Source: Phoronis australis
Lineage: Eukaryota; Phoronida; Phoronidae
Assembly: GCA_002633005.1 (NCBI GenBank)
Contig: NMRA01000109.1
Coordinates: 408,624-470,623 of the forward strand
Length of the DNA: 62,000 bases
Direction: 5' to 3'
The notes below the pieces were generated by a model. The model was given only the letters and a program-made list of their open reading frames with translations. It ran no database searches and was not told the DNA's origin. Of the stretch, positions 11,880 through 23,712 are shown in pieces (the stretch's first letter is position 1; each line of letters begins with the position of its first letter). The position numbers and the translations under genes are program-made.

Positions 11880-14220
11880 GGTTATTGAATTACACTGGCA
11901 GTTTCAAATGTTTTATGAGGAACGAGATGGTTTGAAAAAATAGCACACGAGGACGAAACCGGAGAGTGATATTTATGCTGAACGGGTCTAATGAGAACAA
12001 AGTATAGGAGTATATGTCTTCTGCTCTGTCAAAATTGTATTTTTGCATAATTATGTATTTGACAGTGGTTTACTATTGATCATAAGTGTTAAGAGCCAGT
12101 CCAGTCAAAACCATTAAAGTTTCAAAAAGAAGCAGTCTATACGTCAAAATTTGAAACAAGTTCCTTTTCATGAATGGATAGTGTCCCAAAAAAATCTTAT
12201 TGCCACATTAGGTGGACTCAATGAGCCCTAATTTTGCCGCTGTAGCACTAGACCTCATTTGGTCATTATGTTGGCCATCTCCAAAAGTGTCACTATGTTT
12301 TCAGCAACGAAAATAAGTAACTTACAAAACAGAATGAAAGTTGTTCTTTCGCGGCGGAATAACCATTGTATGTTGTAAATAATCAATTGGCAGTAACTCA
12401 AATTGGACGATGTTGTGCTAGACAGGGGAGATGATCCACAGTTACTATTCTTAGCTAACTTTAGTTATCGTTATGTGACAATCTTTCTGCCATATTGCAC
12501 CTAGTAGGTTTATGTAAGTTTTTGAACGTACAGCTAAGGAGTTAATCCTGATGACTGAGGAAAAATATCTTGCCACAGTTTTACATTTAGTGAAAATTGT
12601 CTTGCACAACTGTCTATCTTGGAAGTGATCAGCAGACTTTAGAGAAGTATTGAACGAAATTTCGAAGAAGAATTTTACTTTAAATTGTTATAAAATCAAG
12701 TTTAAGTTATTTCAGATGTAAACAAGTTGTTGTTTTCTGGATTTATTATACGGTCAGTATCAAAACTAAACCCGATAACCTTTGACAAATAGGTTTGGGG
12801 ATATATAGAGAGATTGTACATGTAACTTTTACTTTTCTTCCATCATCAATTTTTTGACAATTTTAGGCCAATTAAATGGAAATAAATCGCTTTGAAGTTT
12901 GAATTTGTAAGAATTGTTATTTTTAAAAACTGGCTTTGAGGTATTCGTGTACAGAATGAACAACAGATGTCGCTTTTGTTCGTTCAGAGAATTTTCATCA
13001 AGTAGGTGTGATCACAAAAGCTTTGTGCTTTTAGTCAGTTTTACTAGAAACACTTCAAAACATCTGACATGCTGGACATATAAGTCGAGGCCAGCGGTAG
13101 AGCATGGGCTAGTACGTTCTAGCCAAGATAGGTAAAGTTGTAACTGAGCAGGACCAGTCGGTGGAGTCAATCACACGTGATGTTCACCAAAGAGAATTTG
13201 GTCCCGGTTTTCACCCCAACAGAACGTGTGGGTAACGTGAATACTCATGTCCTTCCAGAAAAAAACTGAACGAGCTATTGATTTCAACATTTCACCTTTG
13301 TTATTGGCTCAGTTTGGACAGGCTCCGAATTGGTACCAGCCGGAATTCTACTTGAAGAGTCACAAGATCAGTTGTGTCACAGTTGAAGTTAAATGACCCA
13401 ACTTTGTGTTCCTTGTGGTCGCCATGGACATGTATTATATTTTATATCATAGTTAATCGTAGTTTGTAGTTGAGGTGGCGTAACCTGCACCTCCTTGCCC
13501 CCCCTCCCCCCCTGCCCCCCGTCGACACCTCACTAGGTGGCAACCTCCATCCCCGGTTAGTAGCTGTGCACATTTTTAACCCGTAACTTAACAGATTCCT
13601 TGTGCTCCTCTTGGACGACCCCTGTTTAGCACCCCCCCTCCTTCAGCAACCGCCCGGCGGCATCTGACCCCCTTGGTAAGGCACAGAATCAGACACACGG
13701 TACCTTTGTAATCAAGTCCAGACCGTTGTGTTGAACTGTGTTGACCTAAATGTCTTTCATGAACTGAGTCATAAATAAAGTGGTCTTGCATGAGCTGTTT
13801 TCTCTTGAACTTGAATGTATGCCTGCCTTTTCATATCATTAATGAACGTACTTTCAGAAATATTCAACGCTGGGGTGACCGGCGACCGGTCTGGAGACTG
13901 AAAGTAGCAGCAATCAGTGGGGAATTACGATATGAATGCAGATTTACAATGTGTTTTGACCAAGTTGAAGTATTTTGCACTAAACAGTGGGCCAAACCCC
14001 CTTAGGTGCCTCCGTTCCTAGGCAAATGGCTCTCACAACGAAGATAAAAAACACTAGTAAGGCAGATAAGGCTGATATTCGCGCCCACAATCTCCATATA
14101 AACAAACGGTGACGCCATTTAACATTTAGACGAAGCATGCATGTGTCGAAGTAGTAACTTTTAAGACCACATCAGAGTAGAACGTTCATGTTATTCTAAT
14201 ATTTTCATCGACTGCTTGCC
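11880..14220. other. No recognisable gene; C-rich tract 13490-13530
   Basis: No domains or paired splice sites. CCCCCCCTCCCCCCCTGCCCC-type sequence at about 13497-13520 is the only compositional outlier; a second C-rich patch lies at 13629-13660. Confidence 0.5.
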
Positions 14221-14299
14221 AAATCGTCCGCATACGAGCAAAGATTTGCTTACATTGATATTTGATCGGTTACTTGTTATTATGTAACATTCGCCAAGT

Positions 14300-14560
14300 A
14301 GCGAATCGGCACATTTCGGGTTCGTAACACAATCTTATTACAATTGCATGTATTTCATACGTGTATGTTTGTGGAATACTAAACAGCGAACTTGTCTGCA
14401 CATAATAACGAAGTAGCCAGTACTCCTAACCCACATGTCATTAACTTAGTGTCTTTACGAGGTTAAAATATTTCTTAATCTTTACTTTACAGCTCCAAAT
14501 GTTAAACAACATCCTGACGGGGGTGAGTATTTAAAATACGTATGAACCGGCCTGCCATGG
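14300..14560 (+). repeat. Micro-exon unit (intron-exon-intron)
   Basis: A diverged copy of the recurrent unit: ATTACAATT, then TAACGAAGTAGCCAGTACT..TAACCCACATGTCATTAAC, then a TTTCTTAATCTTTACTTTACAG acceptor, matching the pre-exon blocks at 18300, 39400, 43450, 43960 and 50540. Confidence 0.5.
14493..14522 (+). CDS. Candidate micro-exon 2 (30 nt, phase 1-1)
   Basis: Acceptor AATCTTTACTTTACAG, donor GTGAGTATTT. The length is 30 nt. In phase 1 it reads (A/S)PNVKQHPDG with one base left; phase 2 would be closed by TAA. It is the longest of the array exons apart from the terminal one. The flanks match the other units better than the core does. Confidence 0.5.
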
Positions 14561-15740
14561 AGCCAGGTTGATTGAATTTATTCTCCAGAAATCACCGGTG
14601 TATGACTGATCGATCAACTTTGGAATGCACGATTGCTTGTAACCATTGCCATCTGCAGAAATAGAGCCAGGAAACTTAACTGTCAATCCAAGACAGCCCC
14701 AAAAGATCGACACTAGGGTCACCGACTCAGATCTGCAACAAATTGTATGTTCAAAATGCTTCTCTGAAATTGTTGGGTCATTGTTTTTAAGTTAAGGCAA
14801 GGCATAAATATTTTGGCCCAAAACGCTCCTTTTTGGTTAAAGAGGTTTCGTAATTTTAGAACAGGTTAATAGAATGAAAAAGAAATAATATTGAGAATGT
14901 TCATTGAGACATTGAACCTACACTGTATCTATAAGCCGACAGTCTTGGAATGTCGGAGCCCATTGCTCAGATTAATCTAATGAAATTTGTATTTCACGCC
15001 ACTGCTCTCAGGGAAAAGCTGCTCAGCGTTATCCTGTAAATTTTATGTAACATGTGGGCCAAAGCCTTAAATGTTTATATACATGAATTTGAATTTGAAC
15101 AGTCTTGGAGTTTTCAAAAAGGTTTTTGTTCACCTTCTATGGAGTACCAAAACTCCGTAAAATTTCCCTTGTTTTGGGTCTTTGATTTTTAGCCAAGTTT
15201 GAGGTGCTCTTGGGACCAGTTTGCGGGGTGCTGGTGATTTCCAATTATATTTTTCATCAGTTTGCTGCCTGAACAGCAGATAGGAAAAACATACCATCGT
15301 GTATTTCCCGGTACCTTACTAAGGACAGTGTGAAGCTGTATCCATAAACCTCATAAAGGGGCTTCAAACATTTTTCCGACTACTTTTTGTGGTAATCAAG
15401 TCAGTCAACGTCAATTTTTCGACTACTGCTGCCCCCCTAGTTTTCAGAGGTGAAGTTTCATGAAATTTGACCAAAACGTTTCCATCGAAAAAACGATGGC
15501 ACATGCATGTTTCAGAAAGTCGTTTCAATATTAATCTAATCATGTTACGATATTTTGTTTTCTGTCTACCATGAGGATGACTTTTCATTAATATCGAGAC
15601 CTCGTTTATATGCTGCACTCTATCGACGTTTTTTTATTCCACGGCTTACTTGTAATTTAGCAAAACTTATTCTTACATGAGTATAACCTGTGCTGCCACA
15701 CCAACGACAGTTTTGTAGCCTTTTGGAAACCGTTCATGAA
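14561..15740. other. No recognisable feature
   Basis: Nothing beyond short chance ORFs on either strand. Confidence 0.5.
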
Positions 15741-15747
15741 TCTAACC

Positions 15748-16695
15748 TTAGGCAATGACCATCGCCTCTGTTGGCCCTACCAGAGGCGATGCAGCTCCTA
15801 TAGGCGCTCCATACGCCGGAAGCTTTTCGGCGAATTATGCCTCGCACCGACTAAAACATCAAAGTCACGTTGTTATAAATACCTTTTGCGCATAGAGGAA
15901 CACCTTAGACGGTTGTCGATGTGTTTAACTCTTTCCAACTCGAACAAATACTCCCGTTATCAAACTTTTTCTTCGAGCAGTCCCTATTTCAGTTCCCAAA
16001 ATCGTGAACTCACCATTTTCACTCGGCGCACGCCTAGAGATTTGACCTCATTTTTTAATCAGGCCGAAGGTCAGAAGTTGCGGTCCTACCGGCGAACTTT
16101 GAAAGCTGAAGTCCCCGCCCTCTGCGTACATGATGCCGGGAAACAGCCGTGCATTTGCCGTGTTGTTAAACATTAAAATGTCAAATATTTGCACAAAGAC
16201 TATTAAATGTCATTTCAACAGCATTTATTTTTGTCAAATACAAACAACAATTCATTGAAATACAATCAGTTTCAAGTAACGCCAATCAAAGACAAGTAGT
16301 GGTGGCATTTTGGAAACGAACATTTGACTGACAAGACCGCAATGGCTCACCTTTGGCCTATTTAAAGATTGAGGTCATGAAGTCACATCACCTAGCGAGC
16401 GCGGTAAAAACTGGAGCATGCGCAGTATAAAAATGGTGAGTTCACGATTTTAGGAACTGAAACAGGGACTGCTCGAAGTTTGATAACGGGTGTATTTGTT
16501 TGAGTTGGAAGGAATTAAACACATTGGCAACCTCCTAAGGTGTTTCTCTATGCGCAAAAGGTATTTATAACAACGTGACCTTGATGTTTTAGTCGGTGCG
16601 AGGCATAATTCGCCGAAAAGCTTCCGGCGTATGGAGCGCCTATAGGAGCTGCATCGCCTCTGGTCGGGCCAACAGAGGCGATGGTCATTGCCTAA
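15748..16695. mobile_element. Fold-back transposon with ~270-bp inverted repeats and a target-site duplication
   Basis: The left arm (15748-16021) begins TTAGGCAATGACCATCGCC. It is matched in reverse complement by the right arm (about 16435-16695) with high identity, including GCTCCATACGCCGGAAGCTTTTCGGCGAATTATG. TCTAACC occurs directly outside both ends (15741-15747 and 16696-16702). Depending on how the terminus is drawn the duplication is 7-9 bp, as in Mutator-like (9) or hAT (8) insertion. Each arm holds its own small hairpin, ATCGCCTCTG...CAGAGGCGAT. The ~410-bp interior has no transposase, so the element is non-autonomous. A diverged single arm lies at 56360-56560. Confidence 0.88.
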
Positions 16696-16702
16696 TCTAA
16701 CC

Positions 16703-18290
16703 TGTGCCCCTCTCCGTCGGCAGCAAACTGGTGTCCTAATAACGTACACCTTATTATCTGAGCCTTGTTATTTTTACAAGATGCTAACCGTTGAAGCTAC
16801 TCCACTCCACAGGCGCTCCAATTTCCCGATGACTCATAACCATATAGAAGAAACATAAAGGTTGATGGACACTAAAACTTTTCCAAGCCGAGGCTCCCAA
16901 ATTTAACTGTCCAAAATCCAAATAAAATCTGCGTGCACCTCCCTCAGTATGGTATTGCATAAACCTGCGAAGCCTTATCTTTCCTAGATCCTATTAACTG
17001 TCCTCGTGAGTGGTGAATTGGCAATGGAATTTCCAAAACAATCTCAAAACTCGGAATTCAAGGACCTAAAATATTAAACATGGCTGATTTCAGTTGTGCT
17101 TCAACTTGTACACCTGTAGTAGGCGGAAATTCGAGTTGACCAAGCAACTTATATTTCAAATTCAATAATTCTAATCCAAAACTCAACTAATCGAGAATGT
17201 TAAAGTTAGTATTTTAATGATTATTAGTAACTTTATTCCACCGACAGCTCATTTTAGCCCTTAACTTAGAATTTTATTGCATAAACTGGCGTATCGTGTT
17301 TCTCATCTTGACATCACGCACTTTTTGATTGAAGCACAACACACATTCGGCCAGGAAACGCAGTCCGTGTAAGTATTATTATTAACTCAATGGTTTTGGC
17401 CAAAAGTAAAACCTTCATAAGAAATCACAATACACAAAAAAACTTCGCATATCAATACAGTATCAGGATAATTTATATTTGACACAAATATCTCTGATTA
17501 GTTACATTTATTAGGCAATGATATTTTTAAAGTGCTCTCTGCTTCTCATGATCAAGTAGTCGAGGGATTGACGGCGCGCGAAAATAGACTTTCGGATTTA
17601 GCTCGGGGGTGTCCGCCAAAAACCCACCGTCTGCCATGACATCACGGAATAAGGTCCTTGAATTTGTGATTTTGGCATTCTTTTGGCATTTTTGTCGTCA
17701 AATCGCCACTTGAAAGCAATTATATGTTTCCTTAAACCGTTTTAAAACCAAGTTTCAAACACTTTCGTTTAAAATTGTAGAATACGCAATATTGCCTCAT
17801 TTTTAGGGATAGTTTTAAAACCCCTTCGACCGCCTCGACCCCCATGACCCTCTACCTCTTCGACACACAACCCTCTCGATCAACAACCCCCACTACTCCG
17901 GACCTCACGACCCACGACACCAAACCCCTTCTTCCCAGTCTACACAAGCTCGACTCGATCTGAACATACAACAAGTCAAGCGCTGACTTGCAGGACTAAT
18001 GAGTTGGGCGCGCCGTGAGGTCGACTGACTTTTCCCATTTTCTTTCGACAGCAATTGTTTGGTCTAAGAGTTGGCTCCCCATCTCTTATAAATTCAAGGC
18101 TGTATGTTGTAAATTAACTTCTGATGAATATGAGCTGTGTGAACAGTGCAAATTAATATACGTGTCTCCAAGTACCGAATTAAAGCGGACTAAGACGTTT
18201 ATTAATGATTCAGCATTTTCCACGATTGTCTGGCAAGAATTATTGATATTAAATGTTTTGCCTCTAATGATTTCCCTTTCTGAAATAAGA
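16703..18290. other. No gene; CGACC-rich low-complexity tract 17825-17960
   Basis: Mostly featureless. 17825-17960 is a skewed tract of ACCCCC, CTCGACC and CACGACCC words, the complement of the GGGTCG-rich tract at 29560-29625. An ORF pair at 18015-18353 shows no domain. Confidence 0.5.
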
Positions 18291-18309
18291 AAGACCCCAT
18301 GTCGGGTTT

Positions 18310-18540
18310 CTTTCAGGTTCTTATTACAAGTCACATGTCGTTGTCATTACTGAACAATGTATGCCGTGGTCAATATGATAAATAAAAACTACATGTACAT
18401 GTACAACTTAGGCGCATGTAACATTAAAAATTCCGTAACACAGCAAATTATTTTGTAATCTTTGTTTTACAGTTCTACAAGTGGGCAACAATTGTGAGTT
18501 ATTATTGTACATTGCTGACTGATCATCTGCTTATCCCTTT
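18310..18540 (+). repeat. Micro-exon unit
   Basis: Shows the unit blocks TTTCAGGTTCTTATTACAA, GTCATTACTGAACAATGTA, ATGTAACATT and TGTTTTACAG in the usual order. Confidence 0.5.
18473..18493 (+). CDS. Candidate micro-exon 3 (21 nt, phase 1-1)
   Basis: Acceptor TTGTAATCTTTGTTTTACAG, donor GTGAGTTATT, length 21 nt. In phase 1 it reads (V)LQVGNN and leaves one base. All three phases happen to be open here, so the phase assignment rests on the rest of the array. Confidence 0.45.
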
Positions 18541-18818
18541 TAGTCCAATATTCATTTACAGAAATGAATGGAATAGTTATTTAAGAATAATTACCATATC
18601 TTAATGCATGCACATTTCAATCATGTGAGATAAAATTTGAAACGTGTCTCTAAATTAACATATAGACGTCTTACAGATTATGATAAACATGGTAAGCATT
18701 TATTGCCTGATAAAATGAAACTTGTGAGTAAGCTTAGCTTCTATGTTATGCTTTCGTTTGGTTTTTAGTTGTTTGGTTGTTTGCTCTTTACTTGTCGCTT
18801 TTCTCATCCAATCAACAT

Positions 18819-18922
18819 AAAATAATACACGTGTTCTGCCATTTTCCTTATTAGTTAACCATCCTGTGAGAAAATAATACACGTGTTCTGCCATTTTCCT
18901 TATTAGTTAACCATCCTGTGAG
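18819..18922. repeat. Perfect tandem duplication of a 52-bp unit
   Basis: 18819-18870 and 18871-18922 are identical, each starting AAAATAATACACGTG and ending CCATCCTGTGAG. The perfect identity indicates a recent duplication or an assembly artefact. Confidence 0.95.
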
Positions 18923-19389
18923 ACAAGTTGGCTTAATAGGTTTCCGGGAACTTCCCTACATGCAAGTATGATCGATTGATCAATGTTTGAATCCAAAATT
19001 GGTTTTAACTGAGGACAATTACTCTGGAAATATTTATTTTGGTTACATAATAAAAATTGTGCTTGGCCCTTTGCGACCAAAGTATCGAAACCAGTACTTC
19101 GTGAATTCTATCCACTCAGACCAATTACTAAAGAGACAAACCATAAACAATACATGCAGGTGGCCGCGGTATCCCTAATCATACTAATGTCCACCTTTCG
19201 AAATAGCCGCACCAGATTGAAAGTCATAATGCCGCCAGAAGGCAATCAGGTTTGGGTGGAGAAACATTAAGTGGCTCGTACAGATACTATGTAATGCAGA
19301 CGGTAGGTTTTAACCTACTGTTAAAATTTCCTGCTACCATAATATCGGCAAGTTTGCACTGATGTACCGATAGCTTGTAGAAAAGTAGA
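18923..19389. other. No recognisable feature
   Basis: No coding similarity before the LINE fragment. No apurinic endonuclease domain is visible, so the LINE appears 5'-truncated. Confidence 0.5.
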
Positions 19390-19399
19390 AACTCTTCAA

Positions 19400-19779
19400 A
19401 TATCCGTGGATGAAAGATATCATGCCCCATACATTTGTCTTAGACTAGGTTATATCCCTAAGACTTGGACTGAAGCTAGGGTAGTCTTCATTCCTAAACC
19501 AGGGAAGAACTCATACCTTTTGGCTGAATCATTTAGGCCTATAACCTTAACATCCTTTCTTCTCAAAGGACTGGAAAGGCTCATTCTGTGGCATCTTGAT
19601 AAAGAAGGAATACAGAACAAACTTCAGAACAATCAGTATGCTTATAGGCCTGGCTTCTCTACGGAGACCGCTCTACATCATCTGGTTGCTAGACTGGAAA
19701 GGGCTGTTTTTAATAAACAATTTGCCCTCTGTGCCTTCATTGATCTTGTTGGTGCTTTCAGCAATATTAAGCATGATGC
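19400..19779 (+). CDS. LINE reverse transcriptase, N-terminal fragment before the gap
   Basis: An open frame runs into the gap from a GTG/GAT start region with no convincing ATG, as expected of a 5'-truncated insertion. RT fingers blocks 0-2 and motif A (FIDLVGAF) are visible. The enzyme family copies element RNA into DNA at a nicked target. The canonical ...DxxGAFD is here ...DLVGAFSN, a possible substitution at the second conserved Asp-like position. Confidence 0.85.
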
Positions 19780-20735
19780 NNNNNNNNNNNNNNNNNNNNN
19801 NNNNNNNNNNNNNNNNNNNNNNNNNNNNNNNNNNNNNNNNNNNNNNNNNNNNNNNNNNNNNNNNNNNNNNNNNNNNNNNNNNNNNNNNNNNNNNNNNNNN
19901 NNNNNNNNNNNNNNNNNNNNNNNNNNNNNNNNNNNNNNNNNNNNNNNNNNNNNNNNNNNNNNNNNNNNNNNNNNNNNNNNNNNNNNNNNNNNNNNNNNNN
20001 NNNNNNNNNNNNNNNNNNNNNNNNNNNNNNNNNNNNNNNNNNNNNNNNNNNNNNNNNNNNNNNNNNNNNNNNNNNNNNNNNNNNNNNNNNNNNNNNNNNN
20101 NNNNNNNNNNNNNNNNNNNNNNNNNNNNNNNNNNNNNNNNNNNNNNNNNNNNNNNNNNNNNNNNNNNNNNNNNNNNNNNNNNNNNNNNNNNNNNNNNNNN
20201 NNNNNNNNNNNNNNNNNNNNNNNNNNNNNNNNNNNNNNNNNNNNNNNNNNNNNNNNNNNNNNNNNNNNNNNNNNNNNNNNNNNNNNNNNNNNNNNNNNNN
20301 NNNNNNNNNNNNNNNNNNNNNNNNNNNNNNNNNNNNNNNNNNNNNNNNNNNNNNNNNNNNNNNNNNNNNNNNNNNNNNNNNNNNNNNNNNNNNNNNNNNN
20401 NNNNNNNNNNNNNNNNNNNNNNNNNNNNNNNNNNNNNNNNNNNNNNNNNNNNNNNNNNNNNNNNNNNNNNNNNNNNNNNNNNNNNNNNNNNNNNNNNNNN
20501 NNNNNNNNNNNNNNNNNNNNNNNNNNNNNNNNNNNNNNNNNNNNNNNNNNNNNNNNNNNNNNNNNNNNNNNNNNNNNNNNNNNNNNNNNNNNNNNNNNNN
20601 NNNNNNNNNNNNNNNNNNNNNNNNNNNNNNNNNNNNNNNNNNNNNNNNNNNNNNNNNNNNNNNNNNNNNNNNNNNNNNNNNNNNNNNNNNNNNNNNNNNN
20701 NNNNNNNNNNNNNNNNNNNNNNNNNNNNNNNNNNN
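19780..20735. other. Assembly gap (956 N)
   Basis: A run of undetermined bases inside the LINE. Long ORFs called across it are artefacts. A single N also occurs at 25143. Confidence 1.
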
Positions 20736-20939
20736 GTGTGTCCCGAGTGTGGTACTGACGTAGAATCTCCTAAACACCTGGTAGAGTCTTGCCCAGCTTT
20801 TTATAGGCTAAGGAGCAACCTACTGGATGGCATTGTTACATGCCTACAACATATAGTGCATGGCAACAAATGGAAACGTCTGTCCGTTTTCCTAAAGGAG
20901 ACTGGCAGACTTGAAAACTTTCTTCACGAGGAGCCATAA
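20736..20939 (+). CDS. LINE ORF2 C-terminus with CCHC zinc knuckle
   Basis: It begins at the gap with VCPECGTDVESPKHLVESCP, the Cys-x2-Cys-x8-His-x4-Cys knuckle at the end of Jockey/R1/I-group ORF2 proteins, continues FYRLRSNLLDG and ends with TAA at 20937. It is consistent with the 5' part belonging to the same element, but the frame across the gap cannot be checked. Confidence 0.85.
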   Translation: MCPECGTDVESPKHLVESCPAFYRLRSNLLDGIVTCLQHIVHGNKWKRLSVFLKETGRLENFLHEEP

Positions 20940-21164
20940 TTGGGGTCTCGTGCCTTTGCTCAGGTGTTTTGTGCAATGGGCCCAACCATGAGGCCTGCGC
21001 ACGTCTGATGCACCGCAAATGACATCAGACCACCTGCACTGTTTTTTTTATACATTTGCCACTGCGAAGAAGAACCCGTGACAGCACAGTCAATAGCTGT
21101 GACTGATACAACGGATGAAATTCGATACCAGACGATCTTAAATAGCTTTTATGTTATAGTGATC

Positions 21165-22710
21165 TTAAAGGAGAATGCCACCCAAAAACAACCTAGTTTG
21201 TATCAATTTAGATCGAGTAGTTCTACTCGACAACGGCACGTTCGGTTGCGCTACTTGACACCTGACGGGAGATGGAGGTGTTGAAATTATCCAATGATGT
21301 AGTTGGTTTCACACGGAGTCTGTTCAGCAGTTCACAACATGGGTTACGGGTGTCAGCTTATAGCTTGAATTCATCGGTTAACACCAATGAATCATCAAAA
21401 TTCGGTGAAAAACCCTTGAAAATACACCGAGCTCTTATAAAAACGTGTTGTTTTATTTCGCTGTTACGGATTTATTGGTATTTGGACACACCGTAACCTA
21501 CAAAGTTCGGCAGGCCAATTTACCAAGGTCCGTAGCACTGAGGAGTTTGGGGTCTGTTCGGAGATAAATTCGAGTTATTCTTCCGTGAAATACAGACAGG
21601 AGAATCTAGATCTGTGTCGTTCTACTTGTGATTTTTTGAGTTCTCAGTAAACGCACAAAATGCTTGTTATACCAGCCAGTGGCTCGGAACCCCATCAGGC
21701 CCGGCGTCGCAACCGCCGGGAGTGGCACGAACATCAACCAGCTTGAGTTGGAAACTAAACCTCCACTCACGAAAAGACTATGATAGTGAGCCAAAGAAAT
21801 AATTGTGCATGTAATTATTTATTTGAATTGGCCACGATACTGAAAATCTACTTACTAATTGTCGGGGGTCGCAATGTCGGTATCCCCTTCCACAGACCGT
21901 CAGGGCAAAGATTGTACAGTAACAATGATTTGAATGACGTATTTGTATTTCTAAATAAAGATTCCCCTAACTTGTGACCATAGCATATAAAATCGAGTTA
22001 TTGTTTCACAATAGCTTTCTGTCGGCAAACACTGAATTAGCATGCCTGCACTCACACGGCCTCGGTGCCCGGTCAATTACCTTTGTTGCCGGCATCAAAA
22101 GCCGGTGACGCAGTGGTTTATTCATTGCTGGCTTCTCAAAACATTTGCACTCACGAGCACTTCGGCATTACAAATTGTATCTAATGAGACAGACTTTGTT
22201 TCAATTTCATATAAGCATTGGTTAGGATGAGAATAATTCATTTTAAAAAACGCAGAATAATGAACGTCTACATGGCAACTTGCCCCGCGCCAATCCCGAC
22301 TTTGTCAAGAGCTCAAGCGACGAAGACTTCACGTTAGGTTTCACAGGCTATCAGTTCGAACCGGAATACACTGATCAAGAAATACTAGAGAGGCGCCGTG
22401 AACATGCACAGGCAACGGAACGTATGGATAGTTCTTTGGTAAGCCGGAATTCGCAAGAGAAATCACTGTCGACGAAATGCCGGCCAAAGACACGGAGATG
22501 TTTCACGGCCTCATATTTGCTATTAACAGTGTACTTTTCATTGTTCACTACCGCGAGCCACTTCCTAAGCATTTTTCGGGCTCTCGAGGAAGTCGAAAAA
22601 ACAATATACCCGCTTTCTTCGCAGCTTCGTAGTTCGGACAAGCGGGAACGATGCACCGCAACATAGCGGCATTCACTCTGCAGACGAACCACTGACGTCG
22701 CTGCGTCGTT
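21165..22710 (+). repeat. Dispersed ~1.5-kb repeat, copy 1 (uninterrupted)
   Basis: This aligns along its whole length with 22918-23712 plus 26019-26660. Landmarks: GAGAATGCCACCCAAAAACAACC / TTTGTATCAATTTAGATC, CAGCAGTTCACAACATG, GGCCAGTGGCTCGGAACCC, and AAAACATTTGCACTCA...GGCATTACAAATT. Because copy 2 is split by an insertion exactly where this copy is continuous (about 22139), copy 1 records the empty site. Confidence 0.88.
22283..22443 (+). pseudogene. P2X7-like N-terminal exon trace
   Basis: The frame reads SSSDEDFTLGFTGYQFEPEYTDQEILERRREHAQATERMDSSL and meets a GTAAGC donor at 22441-22444. The GYQFEPEYT.EE pattern is, from memory, typical of the stretch just before the P2RX7 C-terminal zinc module in invertebrate proteins; that cysteine module is not present here. 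An upstream ATG (22272) is out of frame. The copy at 26171-26262 (MATWNFDLHEY...DEDYTGGSLGFTCY) ends in a TAG. Both are therefore relics carried within the repeat. Confidence 0.4.
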
Positions 22711-22917
22711 TCTCACCTTCCTCACAGGTTAACGCGACACCTCGGCAGGGTGAGGTTGACCGTATAAGAGGAAATGTGGATATAAACCGATTAAGGCGGT
22801 AAAAAAGACTAATTAAATCGGCCGGCATTCTCTTTAACTAAATTTTACAATGTTAGGGATTGCCATTTTGACTGTTCTTTTTTAGATGTGTTAACCTATA
22901 GGAAAAGGATTAATGTG

Positions 22918-23712
22918 TTTAAAGAAGAATGCCACCAAAAAAAAAACTATTTTGTATCAATTTAGATCCAGTAGTTCCAATCGATAACCGCAACTTCGGT
23001 TCTTTTACCTGATACCTGACGTTGAAATTAACCAATGACGTCATAGGTTCGATTGCAGTCTGTTAAGCAGTTCACAACATGCTTACTGGTGTCAGCTTAT
23101 CGCTTGAGTTTATGAATGTAAACCGTTACAAATGCATCGAAATCTTGACCAAACCTGCTGTTTTATTTCGCTGTTTTGGATTTATAGGTATTTGAACGTA
23201 CCGTAGCCTACAAAGTTCGGTAGGCCAAGTTACCCAGGTCGGTCACGGCCGAGGTCTGTTCGGTGATAAATTCGAATTATTATTCTGTGAAATACAAACA
23301 GGAGAACATGTGTGCTGTAATTTTAGACTTGCATTTAATTCAGTTATAAAAGCTCAAAACGCTTGTTATCCCGGCCAGTGGCTCGGAACCCAATAGACCC
23401 TTCCCGGCCAGACTGAAGAAGTCACAAACGTAAAAGAAATTTGGAAACTAAACTTCCAGCCACTGAAAGACTATACTATTAGACCAAAGAAATAATGTGC
23501 ACGTAATTATTTTGGTAAATTAGACTCGAAACTGAAAATGTACTTACTTATCAGAGGCCGCTACGTCAGAATTCCCTTCCATACCCGGCCGTCAGAGCAA
23601 AAGTTGTACAATAACAATGATTCGATTAATGTACTATATCTAAGTAAAGAATCCTCTTACATCTGGCTATAGCAAATAAAATAGTGATATTGTTTCATTT
23701 CTGGCTTCTTAA
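22918..23712 (+). repeat. Dispersed repeat, copy 2, left part
   Basis: Homologous to 21165-22138. It breaks off at CTGGCTTCTTAA, where a TTAA-flanked element is inserted; the right part resumes at 26019. Confidence 0.85.

Larger units (their letters stand above)
19390..21020 (+). mobile_element. 5'-truncated Jockey-like LINE with an assembly gap inside
   Basis: The 5' part (19400-19778) encodes the start of a reverse transcriptase. It reads ICLRLGYIPKTWTEARVVFIPKPGK, SFRPITLTSFLLKGLERL, NQYAYRPGFSTETALHHLV and FALCAFIDLVGAF, the motif order of Jockey/I-group enzymes; the last block is motif A, with its Asp. After the gap, 20736-20939 encodes a C-terminal CCHC knuckle (CPECG...H.VESC) and ends ENFLHEEP-stop, followed by an untranslated tail to about 21020. 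The catalytic YxDD region is hidden in the gap, so activity cannot be judged. No endonuclease lies upstream. Confidence 0.9.

Noticed and set aside
19406-20939. Very long ORFs on both strands
   Set aside because: They cross the 956-N gap; only the ends are real sequence.
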